Positions 11,214-21,643 of a stretch of 64,000 nt of DNA are shown piece by piece (within the stretch, counting starts at the first letter, position 1; every line of letters starts with the position of its first letter). The stretch comes from Coriolopsis trogii (lineage: Eukaryota; Basidiomycota; Agaricomycetes; Polyporales; Polyporaceae): contig JAHYIO010000001.1 in assembly GCA_020543525.1 (NCBI GenBank), positions 2,170,001 to 2,234,000 of the forward strand. Direction: 5' to 3'. A program made the position numbers and the translations under genes. Under the pieces are notes generated by a model, which saw only the letters and a list, made by a program, of their open reading frames with translations, searched no databases and was not told the origin of the DNA.

Positions 11214-14132
11214 ATGGCCTCCCCACCTCGTCTGGTCATGCAGCAGCCCCGACAAAGCACAGACAGCGAATCCTCCTCGCCAGATATCGCGTCCCGCCTC
11301 CAGAATCTCTTCCAGTCACTCGCACCGCAGTCGCAGTCCGCAGGGCCACCCCAGCCTACTGTGGTCTCTCTCGACGATCCTGACATGCGGCCACCACGCT
11401 CGAGCTTGCCCTCTTCCCGTCCCTTATACTCGTCTGCATCACAGCTGGCGTCGCAATCCCCTCGCTCCGGCACCATGAACCTCGCCTTGCCTCTTTCTGC
11501 TCCTCCAGCCCCGAAGCGGAAGCGTGACAACCCTCCCACTCTACCCATCCTCCGCTGGTTCTCCGCCAAGCAATCAGCGTCTCCCTCCAGCTCAAAGCCA
11601 AACTCGCCCATATGTTCTCGTCCTCCCACCCCTGCCAAACTCTTGTCTGAGTCTCCCGCGCCCTCTGCACCGTCGACACCATCTTCTGCCATCTCCGCCC
11701 TCGCCGACGCCTTCGCGGATGATCCGCACATCGTCTCTGCCCACTCGCGTGGAAACTCAGAGGACCTCAGACTGCCCTCCCGACCACAGGCCGCACGTCT
11801 CCCTCACTCCAATGCACTCCATAGACCTTCCTACTTTTCCAATCTCACGCGCACTACCATGCCTACTGCCTCCCTCTCCCCTCCCATGTCGGCACCCTAC
11901 TTCAAACAGGCGTATACCGATCCGTTCGACGACCCGTTCCCCCAGCAACACGTTTACGACAATGCCGATCTCGATCTCCTCTACAGCCCTACCCCCAATC
12001 CGGTCCCCATGCCACACTCTCCCGCTCGCGCGCATATAAGCAGTTCTCCTCCGGCTGCGTCCTCAATAGAGTCCTTGCGCTCTATTCATCAGCGAAGCCA
12101 GAGCATCCATACGTCAGCACCCGCTCAGGTGTTCAACTTCCCACAGCTCCCTTCAATCAAGAGCTGGTTCTCGTCAGAAGACTCGTCGGATAAAGAAAAC
12201 TCCAATCCTCTCCTGAACGAGGAAGATAGGGCTGAGAGTGCGGAGGCCGAGCGAGAGCACATTCGCCACAAATGTATGTTCGCCACACACGTGTGGCGCA
12301 TCGGATTGATACTCATCTTCCTACGTTGCTTGACAGATGCTACGCCGAGGAATCCGATCGTATTCTGCCACGGCCTCTTAGGCTTTGACACGGTATCACT
12401 CGGTCCTGCTATTGCACCTCTACAGGTTCAGCACTGGCGCGGCATTCGGGATGTATTATCAGCCAACGGAGTCGAGGTTCGCAGTTTCATGCTCCCCTTC
12501 TCCCTTACTTCTCCGCTGACTCCGGGATATGCCGCTCCGGTGTTCTAGGTGTTGACAACGCGCGTGCCCGCGACCAGTTCTCCCATCGACCGTGCGAAGG
12601 TCCTGTGTGAGAAGATCGCGGAGACGTACCCCGGACGGTCCGTGCACCTCATTGGTACGAGCGCATGTTGATATCCTTGTTGGTGTGCTCATGCGGACTA
12701 GGATGAACACGACACAGGGCATAGCATGGTAGGCATCTTCACCGCGCACTCGATTTATCCGATGAGCGAGCTCGTTCTCCGTCATCGTGCCTTGCGCTGA
12801 ATGCTTCTCAACAGGGCGGCATCGACTGCCGTTACCTTACGACCCATCTCACGGACCGGCCGTTCGAGGTGTTGTCGATCACGACGATATCCTCGCCCCA
12901 CCGCGGGTCGTCGTTCGCGGACCACTTTCTGGCCACCGTCGGGCGTGAGCGCATGCCGTCCGTGCTCTCCCTGCTCGAGCTCCTCCCGAACGGGGGCGGG
13001 GACGGGAAGGCGTTCGAGTTTCTGACGGTCGAGAACATGCGCAAGTTCAACGAAGACACCCCGGACGTGCCTGGCGTACACTATTTTAGCTGGGGCGCCA
13101 CGTACGAGCCCGGACTGATTGATACCTGGAAGTTAGTGTCTGCCATCTCCTGATGCGTTCATTCTCTTAGCGCGCCTCTTTCTGTTCTCTGTTCTCTGCG
13201 TTCTGTTCGCGTTCTCCTAGCGCGTTTCGCGTGCTCTCCGTGCTCGCATCTCCGCTCATGGTGGGGGGAAGCACGGCGAGCGATCGCCATCGTTCCAACT
13301 GTCTGATTGGGAGCACGAAGCTGATGTGTGTACGTGATAGGTGGCCTCACTCCGTCGTGCTTGAGAAAGAGGGCCCGAACGACGGGCTCGTCTCGCTGCA
13401 GTCCGCGAAATGGGTACGTCCCGCCCTTCTCCGTCATTCGCACGCCCGCTGGAGTCGAAGCTGATCGCTTTCGTAACAATCCTGACAATCCTACTCCGGT
13501 CACGTCTTCCGGGCACTACTCTCCTCTCTCTCTGTCGGCACGTCCAAACGATGTTGACCGTCGCTGTCCGCTGCGTCCTCTGCCATGCGCGTGTATGCGA
13601 TGGCGGACGACAGGGGACGTACCTGGGGACGCTCGAGGGCGTGAACCACCTCGACCTCGTGGGGTGGATCAACACGGCGCGGTACAAGTGGGCGGAGATC
13701 ATGGGCCGGGAGATCAAGTTCAAGCCGGCGACGTTCTACCTCGGGATCGCGGACCACCTCGCGCGCGTCGTCGAGGGCCAGAAGGATCCGGAGGAGGAGA
13801 ACGCGAAGGCGCCGGCGGAGGCGGAGGCGGGACAAGTGCGAGAAGCGAGGCCTGAGCCGAAGAGGGAGAGGGAGACGAGCGAGGAGCGGAGGGGGAGGGA
13901 GCGGCAGGAGATGGCGGACAGTTTGGGGAAGGGAGAGTCGCAGGCTGGGACGCCTGTGTCGGCGTCGGCGTCGGCATCAAGCACGGTGAAAGAGGACGAT
14001 CAGATGAAGGCGAAGGCGAAGCAGGGCGCGGATGAGGAGGTTAAGGCTAAGGCTAATGCTATAGCCAATGGTGGCGCCCGGCCTCCTCCGCAGACGAGGG
14101 GCGACAGCAAGCCCCCGCCATCGCTGAGATAG
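11214..14132 (+). CDS. Alpha/beta-hydrolase lipase, Tgl2-like triacylglycerol lipase
   Basis: Exons 11214-12273, 12337-12476, 12549-12654, 12718-12728, 12815-13131, 13341-13413 and 13614-14132 give 741 residues. The first 350 are low-complexity Ser/Pro. The hydrolase starts at NPIVFCHGLLGFD (oxyanion region). The nucleophile elbow GHSMGG (Ser about 438) is assembled across an 11-base exon. SSPHRGSSFADH and an acidic residue in GPNDGLVS follow, and the likely catalytic His is in GVNHLDLVGW. The C-terminus is charged and Lys/Glu/Ala-rich. Yeast Tgl2 is a mitochondrial lipase for tri- and diacylglycerols; location here is unproven because the disordered head is not an obvious presequence. The intron before WPHSVV is unusually long for this window (209 bases). 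Confidence 0.85.
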
Positions 14133-14359
14133 CAAGTGTCGGTCGACTTGGAGAGGGCGCAAGCTCAGAGACCGACGCTCGCCATGTGAGGCGGACTTAT
14201 TCCCGTTATGCCGGAACTAGGAACAACAGAATGGAAGACGAGGAGGAGGGCAAGATACCTCTGCTCGCACGAAGCACGAAGACTGGATATCCCATTGCTA
14301 GGCCTAGGACATCGTCGTACATGTTCACCGCTGTCTATAATGTCTTTCTACGCGTAATA

Positions 14360-14650
14360 CTAATGCACGAGCCCCGTCCGTCGTCCGTTCCAGGGCTGCT
14401 CAGTCGCAGTGAGTGCGGCGAACTGCGGACGTCTTGATGGGCGTTCGCGATAGAGGTTGGATGTGGTGGTGGCTTCCATGGCTTCTTCGGACGGTTCTCG
14501 CACACGAGAAGCGTTTGGGGGAGGGAAACGTGCGAGGATCTCGAGTGGACTGAATTGCGCGAGGGGCTTCGCAAGGGGCTTCGGGGCCCCGCCGTGCCGC
14601 AGGAGGAAGTCGGATGAGAAAGCAGGGCGCTGTCTTATGGGAGCACCCAT
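14360..14650 (-). CDS. Possible small conserved hypothetical protein, about 96 residues
   Basis: An uninterrupted reading frame beginning MGAPIRQRPAFSSDFL and ending near TEQPWNGRRTGLVH. Its composition (KPLAQFSPLEILARFP, Pro-rich, no long Arg runs) looks more protein-like than the opposite frames. It lies in the gap between the lipase and S-formylglutathione hydrolase genes on the other strand. No domain is recognised. The start could lie after an unseen intron near AFSSDFL. Confidence 0.38.
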   Translation of the reverse strand: MGAPIRQRPAFSSDFLLRHGGAPKPLAKPLAQFSPLEILARFPPPNASRVREPSEEAMEATTTSNLYRERPSRRPQFAALTATEQPWNGRRTGLVH

Positions 14651-14884
14651 GGACAGGCCATGGGACCTGGAGGGTATCGCAGAGAGACTCAGAGACGGTG
14701 GCCGGCTAGCGTGCGCGGGCGCGGGACCGGACACTGTCGTCATCTGGGATCGCTGTGGGACGCGGACGATCGATCGTACTCCTCTCTCTTCTCTGTCTTT
14801 CTCTGCTACTCACCCGACTCGGGCCTATACCGCTGCTCCTGCTCCTGCTACCACCCCGGCCTCAAGTCCACAACAAGCAGAAAG

Positions 14885-16334
14885 ATGTCGCTCGAACAGG
14901 TCTCGACGAACAAGGTCTTTGACGGCCAGCTCGTCAAGTACAAATTCAAGGTCGCCTACCGTCCATTACGCGTATGACGTCGTCGCGCTAATCTCTCCCC
15001 TCCCCCTCTATCTCTCTCTCTCTTCCACGCGCACATACATACACTGTCGCGCCGTCTTGCTGCCTACTCACGGTCGGGACATGTACGCGCAACACAGTCT
15101 GCGGCCCTCGGAGGACTCGATGCGCACTTCAACCTCTTCCTTCCCGCGAACGCCTCGAGCGCCAATAAGGTCCCCCTCCTCACCTACCTCTCTGGCCTTA
15201 CCTGCACCGAGGACAACGCGTGAGCATCCCCCTTCCCGCGCATCGTACCCCGAGGCTATGTGGAGTCGCTGACACCTCCGCGACGCCGCACAGAGCACAA
15301 AAGGGCAACTTCCTCGGGCCTGCCGCAAAGGAGGGCATCGCGATCCTCTTCCCGGACACCTCCCCGCGCGGCGCAGGCATCGAGGGCGAGACGGACAGCT
15401 GGGACTTTGGTGTCGGTACGTCTCGAGCATACCCCTACCCCTGTGCGCAACGCTAAGAGACCTTCCCGAACCCCCAGGCGCGGGCTTCTACCTGAACGCG
15501 ACGCATCCCAAGTGGGCAAAGCACTACAACATGCTCACCCACGTCACGCTCGAGCTCCCGCAGGTGATAGAGACCGCCGGACTGCCCATCGTGCGTCACG
15601 CCTCCGCGCCATCTCATCGCGCCTTCCCCTCGCGCCGTGCGCGCACACTGACTCGCCCCCTCCCCCCTCCCCCCTCGCAGGACCTCACCCGCCAGTCCAT
15701 CTTCGGGCACTCCATGGGCGGCCACGGCGCGCTCACCCTCTATCTCTCCTCCGTCCTGAACGGCACGAAGCAGTACCGGTCCTGCTCCGCCTTCGCGCCC
15801 ATCGCCAACCCGATCAACTGCCCCTGGGGCCAAAAGGCCTTCACCGGCTACCTCCAGGGCGGGATCGAGGAGGCAAAGGACAAGTACGACGCCACGGAGC
15901 TCATCAAGAAGCTCGGCAAGGAGCCCGTCCACATCCTCGTCGACTACGTGAGCGCGCCTCTCCTCTCTCCCGTCTCCGCGCGCGCGTTTGACTGTCAGCC
16001 GCTGACGCATCCGACAGGGCACCGGGGACAACTTTTACAAGAACGGCCAGCTGCTGCCCGAGAACTTCCTCAAGGCGGCGCGAGACACCGGCTACGACGA
16101 AGTCCAAGTCCGCGTCCGCTCCCAGGAAGGCTACGATCACAGCTACTACTTCGTACGTCCTCAGAATCGTATCCGCTAGTGCCTCTCCTCTAATCTCTTC
16201 CCTATCACTATCAGATGTCGACCTTTGGCGCAGACCACGTACACTGTAAGCATCTCTTCTAGCCTCTTCCTTAGCTCCTCTCTGCTGAACTGTGACTGTT
16301 GCGATCAGTCCATGCGAACTTCCTGAAGGCGTGA
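14885..16334 (+). CDS. S-formylglutathione hydrolase (esterase D family)
   Basis: Hydrolyses S-formylglutathione to formate and glutathione in glutathione-dependent formaldehyde detoxification, in the cytosol. Exons 14885-14950, 15098-15219, 15294-15415, 15478-15590, 15681-15947, 16018-16152, 16215-16245 and 16309-16334 give 293 residues, the usual family length. Landmarks are YLSGLTCTEDN (oxyanion-side loop), the nucleophile elbow GHSMGGHGA with Ser about 152, DYGTGDNFY carrying the acid, and YDHSYYF carrying the catalytic His. All eight exons join in frame with strong GT-AG ends. The start MSLEQVSTNK fits the family. A formaldehyde pathway fits a fungus that demethylates plant polymers, but that link is inference. 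Confidence 0.95.
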
Positions 16335-16554
16335 TCTGACGAAGCATTGCATCACAATGAAGAGTATTAACATCCGCTGTATATTTTTAAACACGACATG
16401 TATCAATGGAAATTAGTACCAAAGTCAGTATTTGTGTTCCCGAACAGCGCCACAGATCGCCCAGACCGTTCACAGACAACTAGTCAGATGAGGAGGCTGC
16501 CACCCAGAGAGCAGGTCTTCACGTCGACCTGTAGGAGCGGACCTTCACAACGTC

Positions 16555-18618
16555 CTAGCCAGACCCGACCCTAGATCGATAGGCAAGTTCCAAGTCGAGC
16601 AGTTCAGTAGTGAACCAGGTGTGCCTCAGAGCCGCCTGCGCAGTTGCACGGTCCAAAGGATCATAAACGAGTAGATCGCTGCACAGAGATTGCGCTAAAA
16701 TGAAAATGATACCATGAGACAGAATGTCGCGAGAGAAGTAGGAAGCGACATACCTTGGGGCATCTTCTCCCACGTGTGGCTAGGAAACTCAACTTCACCA
16801 TGGACGATTCGCCGCTTGACCAACTGATCGGCTTGCACGGACTCTTGCGAGTACTGGGAGTCTTCGTGTCCTCCCGAGGGCATGTAGGAGTAGTATGCAG
16901 TCTCTCCATCCACCTTGCCGTAATCGAAGGGGTGGGTGCCGCTGCTATCTTTCAGCGCATGCGCAGGATGGAGGAAGCAACGAGACAATTGCAACGTACG
17001 CGAGCATGATGTACATGATCACGCCTGAACTCCAGCAATCCGAAGGCATGCCGATGTAGCCGAGATGCTTATGATCGAGAGCTAGGATGCCTTCCGGGGG
17101 TAGATAAGAGACCGTCCCACAAACATTGAAAGTCTCCTGATAGGATTTTGGACGTGCGAGGCCGAAATCGGCGATTTGTATGCGGGGATATGGACCAGGC
17201 GAGTAAAGCAGGATATTCTCGGGCTTGGCCAGTTCAGTCACTCATATCCCACCGTTCTTCGAGAGACTTACCTTGAGATCTGGAGGATGCCTGGTAAGAA
17301 GAGGATTACGCATGCTATATGATGACACACCTCTATGCGATATGAGCCTGTCGTGGAGGTACTTCAGTCCTTTCATGAGCTGGTACATAATGTACTTGGC
17401 TTCTGCTTGACATATTTGCGAGTCGGGGTGGCTGATGATATACGAAAAGAGGTCTCCACCCGTGCACAGTTCGAGAAAAATGTAGCTGAAAAATCCGTTA
17501 GTATCAGACGCGAGAAGTACGTTGAAGACGTGCAGGAAGTTATCATCGTGGGTCGCGGCGCGGACCGTATTGATGTTTGGCTACGCGGCACAACTGCGTC
17601 AATATACAACGGGACAGTGCTCAGATGTCCACATACATGGGATATGTTGAGTAGAATGTCCACCTCCTTCCGTATCTTGTCTACTTTGTCACTGCCTCTG
17701 CGCTTGATGCACTTGCATGCGACCTGTTTGTGCGCTGATGTATCCAGGGCCAGATGAACCGTGGCAAAACTTCCACTCCCTAGGCAGTGCGACGTCACCA
17801 TGTAGCGATCGATTTTCTAAGAATTGATGAGTATGCGCCCCTACACAAGACAAAATAGTGGCTTGCCTTTGTCTTGAGGGAAGGTTGTCTAGGCGGCGTC
17901 GGATCAAATATATTGACCTTCTGTTCTGGTTCCTTATGAAGGAGGACGTATTCAAATTCTGGAAGTGTTGTTGTTCAGACCAGGCTAAGAGAGCCTGAGC
18001 ACTTACTCACTCTGGGATGATGGTATCTCGAGCAGATCACCATCCATCAAGAGGACAGAGGTTTTGCGGATTCGGTGTCCATTCAATATGAGCCCATTGG
18101 TGGACTGGTCCTGCAAGACGGTGTGTCAGACTCTTTGTGATGCCATGCATATGATACGTACTTGGCAAGAGACGATCACTCCTCCATTGCTCGATCGCAC
18201 ACTTCGGCTGCATCAGACCCAGGAATACCCCAAGAGTAGGCTGAAGCACACTCACGCATACAGCTTGCAGTGTAAACCTGATACGACAGCGTCTGGGATG
18301 ACATATGAGCTAAGGAGAAGGGAGGATGTCAATATTCATCGTGGGTATCGTCGTTCCAGTATGACTTACCAGGCGGGGCTCCTCCCTATAGTGAGCGGTC
18401 TGTCCACGCTCAGCAGGAGTGCTATACACGAGTGAGTATATGCGCAAATGTAAGACCGAAAGCGTACATTCTCTATGGCCAGTGCGGGTGGTGGTCACGA
18501 ATTTGGCGCATATAGTCGACGGGATAGCGGGGGATGAGTCTCTCTCGTCCTGAGGTTCGTCGATGAGTGTATGCGACGTCTTCTTAACAATGGTCCGGGA
18601 GCTTGAGGAGCTTAGCAT
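16555..18618 (-). CDS. FHA-domain checkpoint Ser/Thr kinase (Chk2/Cds1/Rad53 family)
   Basis: Transduces DNA-damage and replication-stress signals in the nucleus. Thirteen exons: 18618-18468, 18421-18370, 18309-18256, 18207-18162, 18110-18011, 17958-17867, 17816-17637, 17580-17534, 17485-17331, 17279-17272, 17223-17000, 16941-16754, 16694-16555; 478 residues. A single FHA domain (about 55-130) shows TIGRSPA, VSGLHCKLYA and TNGLILNGHRI. The kinase (about 170-470) has GSGSFATVHLA, VACKCIKR (Lys), HRDLKPENILL, DFGLARP, GTVSYLPPEG (PPE instead of APE) and GTHPFD. HRDLKPEN is split by an 8-base exon (17279-17272). Two junctions appear to use GC-AG introns. One FHA and this length resemble Chk2/Cds1 rather than two-FHA Rad53. 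The start MLSSSSSRT is the first suitable Met. Confidence 0.9.
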
Positions 18619-18863
18619 TCTGACGAGGAAGAAACAAGGCCTTAAGGAAAAGTGGGAGCACCGGAGACCGTGGGTGGTAGAAAGAGAGCCGGGAGGGGAG
18701 CCCTCCTTGAACGTTAGGACACTGATCACGTGGAGAGGGAGCACATGGACTGAAGCGAATAGCAATAAACAACCGATGGATAGAGAAACAGAATACACAC
18801 GGCGTGCACAGTACGGTCTCCTAGGGCTACACGAGAGCAATCGCAATCGATACAAGGTGTCCT

Positions 18864-21329
18864 TCAGTCGTCGTAACCTTTCCCGCTCCTCTGCTTGACC
18901 CGCTTCATCTTCTTATGGTGTTTCTTGCCTGGCGCGACGTCGCCACCAGCTGCAAGGACAGCAGCGATCCTGGCTCTCCGACCTGTCAATGGTGTTCCAT
19001 CGTCCGCAACCATATTCTGGTGTGGGTACAACTTGCTCCGGGAGAACTCGTTACCCTGCCCTCGAGCGCTTTGCACGAACGGCCGCGAGGACAGTGTACC
19101 ATTGGCGAAGAATTCCTGGTCAACTTTCCGACTCTTGTTGGAAGAAGGTGCAGTTACAGTGGCGCCGTCAGGGGAAGTCGCGGATGCAACAAAGGTATCT
19201 GCCTTCTTCCCAACTCGAGTCGTCGGCGCTCGCTTCTTTCCAATCGCCCGCTGAAGTGCAATCTGACGCGTCTGCTCGTTGAACTCATCCTCGGGAATAC
19301 CTGGGGGTGGATGACAGTATAGTAACTTTGCGTTAACATAGTCCTTCAGGATGTAGCGTGCTGCGCGTGCTTCGTCTGGATTGCCTTGACCGGAACGCGT
19401 GAAACCACGAGCAACTATGGACAACCTGTTAGCATCTCCTCGGCAAGGATTGCAAGACATACGTACTAGCATAAGCGACGAGTAGATCTGTCCCTGTGAT
19501 CTTCCCATCACCACCTTCTTCGACGCCCTTCGTCCGTATGGACAAACCGTATATAGCCTCCAGCACTTCCTTAGGTATACGCTTCACCACCAATGCCGTG
19601 GGTCCTGTGTACTCTCGCATTTGGTCGATGGGTAGTACACCGTCACATACGAGATCGGCCTTCGTCGTCGCGAATTGTGGGAATACGAGACCGGGACAGT
19701 CACAAAGGACAAGATTGGGCGACAAGTGTATGGTTTGGAAATGCTTGGTCTTCCCAGGGGTCGAAGATACGCTGACCTTCTTCTCACCGATCAGTGCGTT
19801 AATTGTACTCGATTTTCCAACGTTGGGATATCCAACCAAACCGACAACGAGCTTCGTCGGGTGCTGACCAGACGAGTCGGTGAACGCTACGTGTGCTTCA
19901 TGAGAATCAGGACGCAATGAGGCCTAGAGAACGTACTCGATAGGTCAGGAGCGCTCCTCAAGAAGAGATCTTCTAGCTCCAACACAGAGAGGACCTTCGT
20001 TCGGGGATCCTGCCCCTCCGGACCCTCTTCGATGGGCAGAAAGGCGCCACCCTCCTCAGATTCGTTCTCGGAGTACTCGTCGTCCGAAGACTCGTCTGCC
20101 TGCCCTGGACTATCGATGGAATCTTCATCGCTCTCTTGCTCTTCCTCGTCTGCCGGTGCCTGCGCTGTCTGCTCCCCATCCCGAACCCCGGGGGCGGACG
20201 ATACCGTCGTCGATGCAGGGGCTTCTGACTCTTGGACGTGGGCTTCTGCCACTGCCGCCGCTTCTCGTCTGGCTTCCTGCAATGCGGCAGCATTCGCAGC
20301 AGAGAAAAAAGCATATTTCACGTTCTGCCCATCGAAGTAGTCGGCCCACAACTTCCTGTAGTCTCAGATTAACTCATTTCCATGATCGTGAACGCATGCA
20401 CACGTACCTCTGCCGCGCCGTGAGCAGATCCGCCTTATTGATGAGCAGAAGGCTTCTCCGCTTGCCCTTCCCGGTCCCTGCCTCGCCTTCCGCACCCTCC
20501 ACATCCTGCACATACGCCTCCAAATCCTCGCATCGGAAGCGGAGTGGATTACGAGCGTCCACAATCTGGACCACCAGATGCGACCGCTCAAGAACACGCC
20601 AAAGCTGGCGCCATACTTCAATGTTGCGCTCAAACGGTGTCAAGAGGAACTGGTCTCGGTCTTGTAGCCTTGGAAGGTGGGGATAGGCGTTTCAATAGGC
20701 ACAGGAGGGACGGAATCGGCAGGACGTACTCGGCAAGACCTCTCCTCCATTCCAGGAACGCATCCTTTTCCTGCCTGTCCAACTGTGCAGTCGTCATGCT
20801 CTTCGTCCATGGTGGCCGACGCGGCACTCGTAGCCGCTGCTTGTTTTCGCTGTGCTTGCGCAGGGTGTTCTGTTCTTCCTCTTCGGAGAGGAGGTACGGG
20901 TTTTGTTGCGCACCCGCCGCGGCAGCAATGATCTTGACATTTCTCCTCTCTTGCAGATGTAGTCATTGATGCATGAATGACAACGGGACAACGCAAAACC
21001 GACATACCTGCCGTGAAGTCTTGCCCTGCAAGTTGTGCGGTGTTCAAGAACTCATCGAGATCCCGTTCTTGGGTGATAGACTGCAGACGCGAAGTGGAAT
21101 CTATGTCTGTGGTGTACTGGATAGTAGAGCAATGAGTGAGAGGATGCTATCACATAATTGGGCAACACACCAGCCCGGTCTCGCGTGCTATCCGAGCATC
21201 CTTCGCTTTCTTGTTTATGATCGCGCGCCCCAAGCCACTGGGATTTGGATTCCTTCCTTTGGGAGGTGCCTGTGCACATCGCGCGCATTAACGAATGTCC
21301 GATTGTAGTTGTTGTCTAGTTCCTACCAT
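18864..21329 (-). CDS. LSG1: Large-subunit GTPase Lsg1 (60S ribosome export/maturation)
   Basis: Cytoplasmic GTPase that releases the export adaptor Nmd3 from pre-60S subunits. Exons 21329-21327, 21269-21171, 21116-21008, 20949-20730, 20668-20408, 20355-19937, 19886-19467 and 19414-18864 give 693 residues. Family blocks are GLGRAIINKKAKDARIARETG, TPFERNIEVWRQLWRVLERS and DARNPLRFR, with circularly permuted G motifs: NKADLL (G4) first, then GYPNVGKSS (G1) and DCPGLVFPQ (G3). An acidic region lies between G4 and G1, and the tail is basic (GKKHHKKMKRVKQRSGKGYDD). The first coding exon is only the ATG, directly followed by a GTAGGA donor. The GNL1-like gene at 54185 is a relative of the same permuted class. 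Confidence 0.94.
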
Positions 21330-21643
21330 TTTGCAGAGGGGTACCGGGGAGGGCGGAAGAGAAAGTGACTAAGGAAAGAGTGAGCAGCGGACTCTGCGAG
21401 CCGTGCTCTGGTGAGGTCAGATCTTGTGATCAGTCAGGCAGATTGAGTACCGATCACTCCGAGTGCTATGCTATAACAGGCAAGTCTAGTGGTTGGGCGA
21501 TATTCATTTTCTCCGACGTACCCATACGAAATCGGAATGACAAATATCTATCCATCTCTTACAGAAGAAGCGCAGAAGGATATACAAGAAATTTTACACA
21601 ATCCCCAAAAACGAATGCATTCTCGACTCTCCTATGTACGAGC
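21330..21643. other. Intergenic region between Lsg1 and endoglucanase genes
   Basis: About 310 bases forming the Lsg1 promoter and the endoglucanase 3' region, both genes on the minus strand. It is AT-richer than its surroundings and no gene is seen. Confidence 0.5.

Noticed and set aside
18864..21329. Bacterial-type operon reading of same-strand genes (kinase, Lsg1, endoglucanase)
   Set aside because: Eukaryotic intron-rich genes with separate functions and their own flanks; co-orientation has no operon meaning here.
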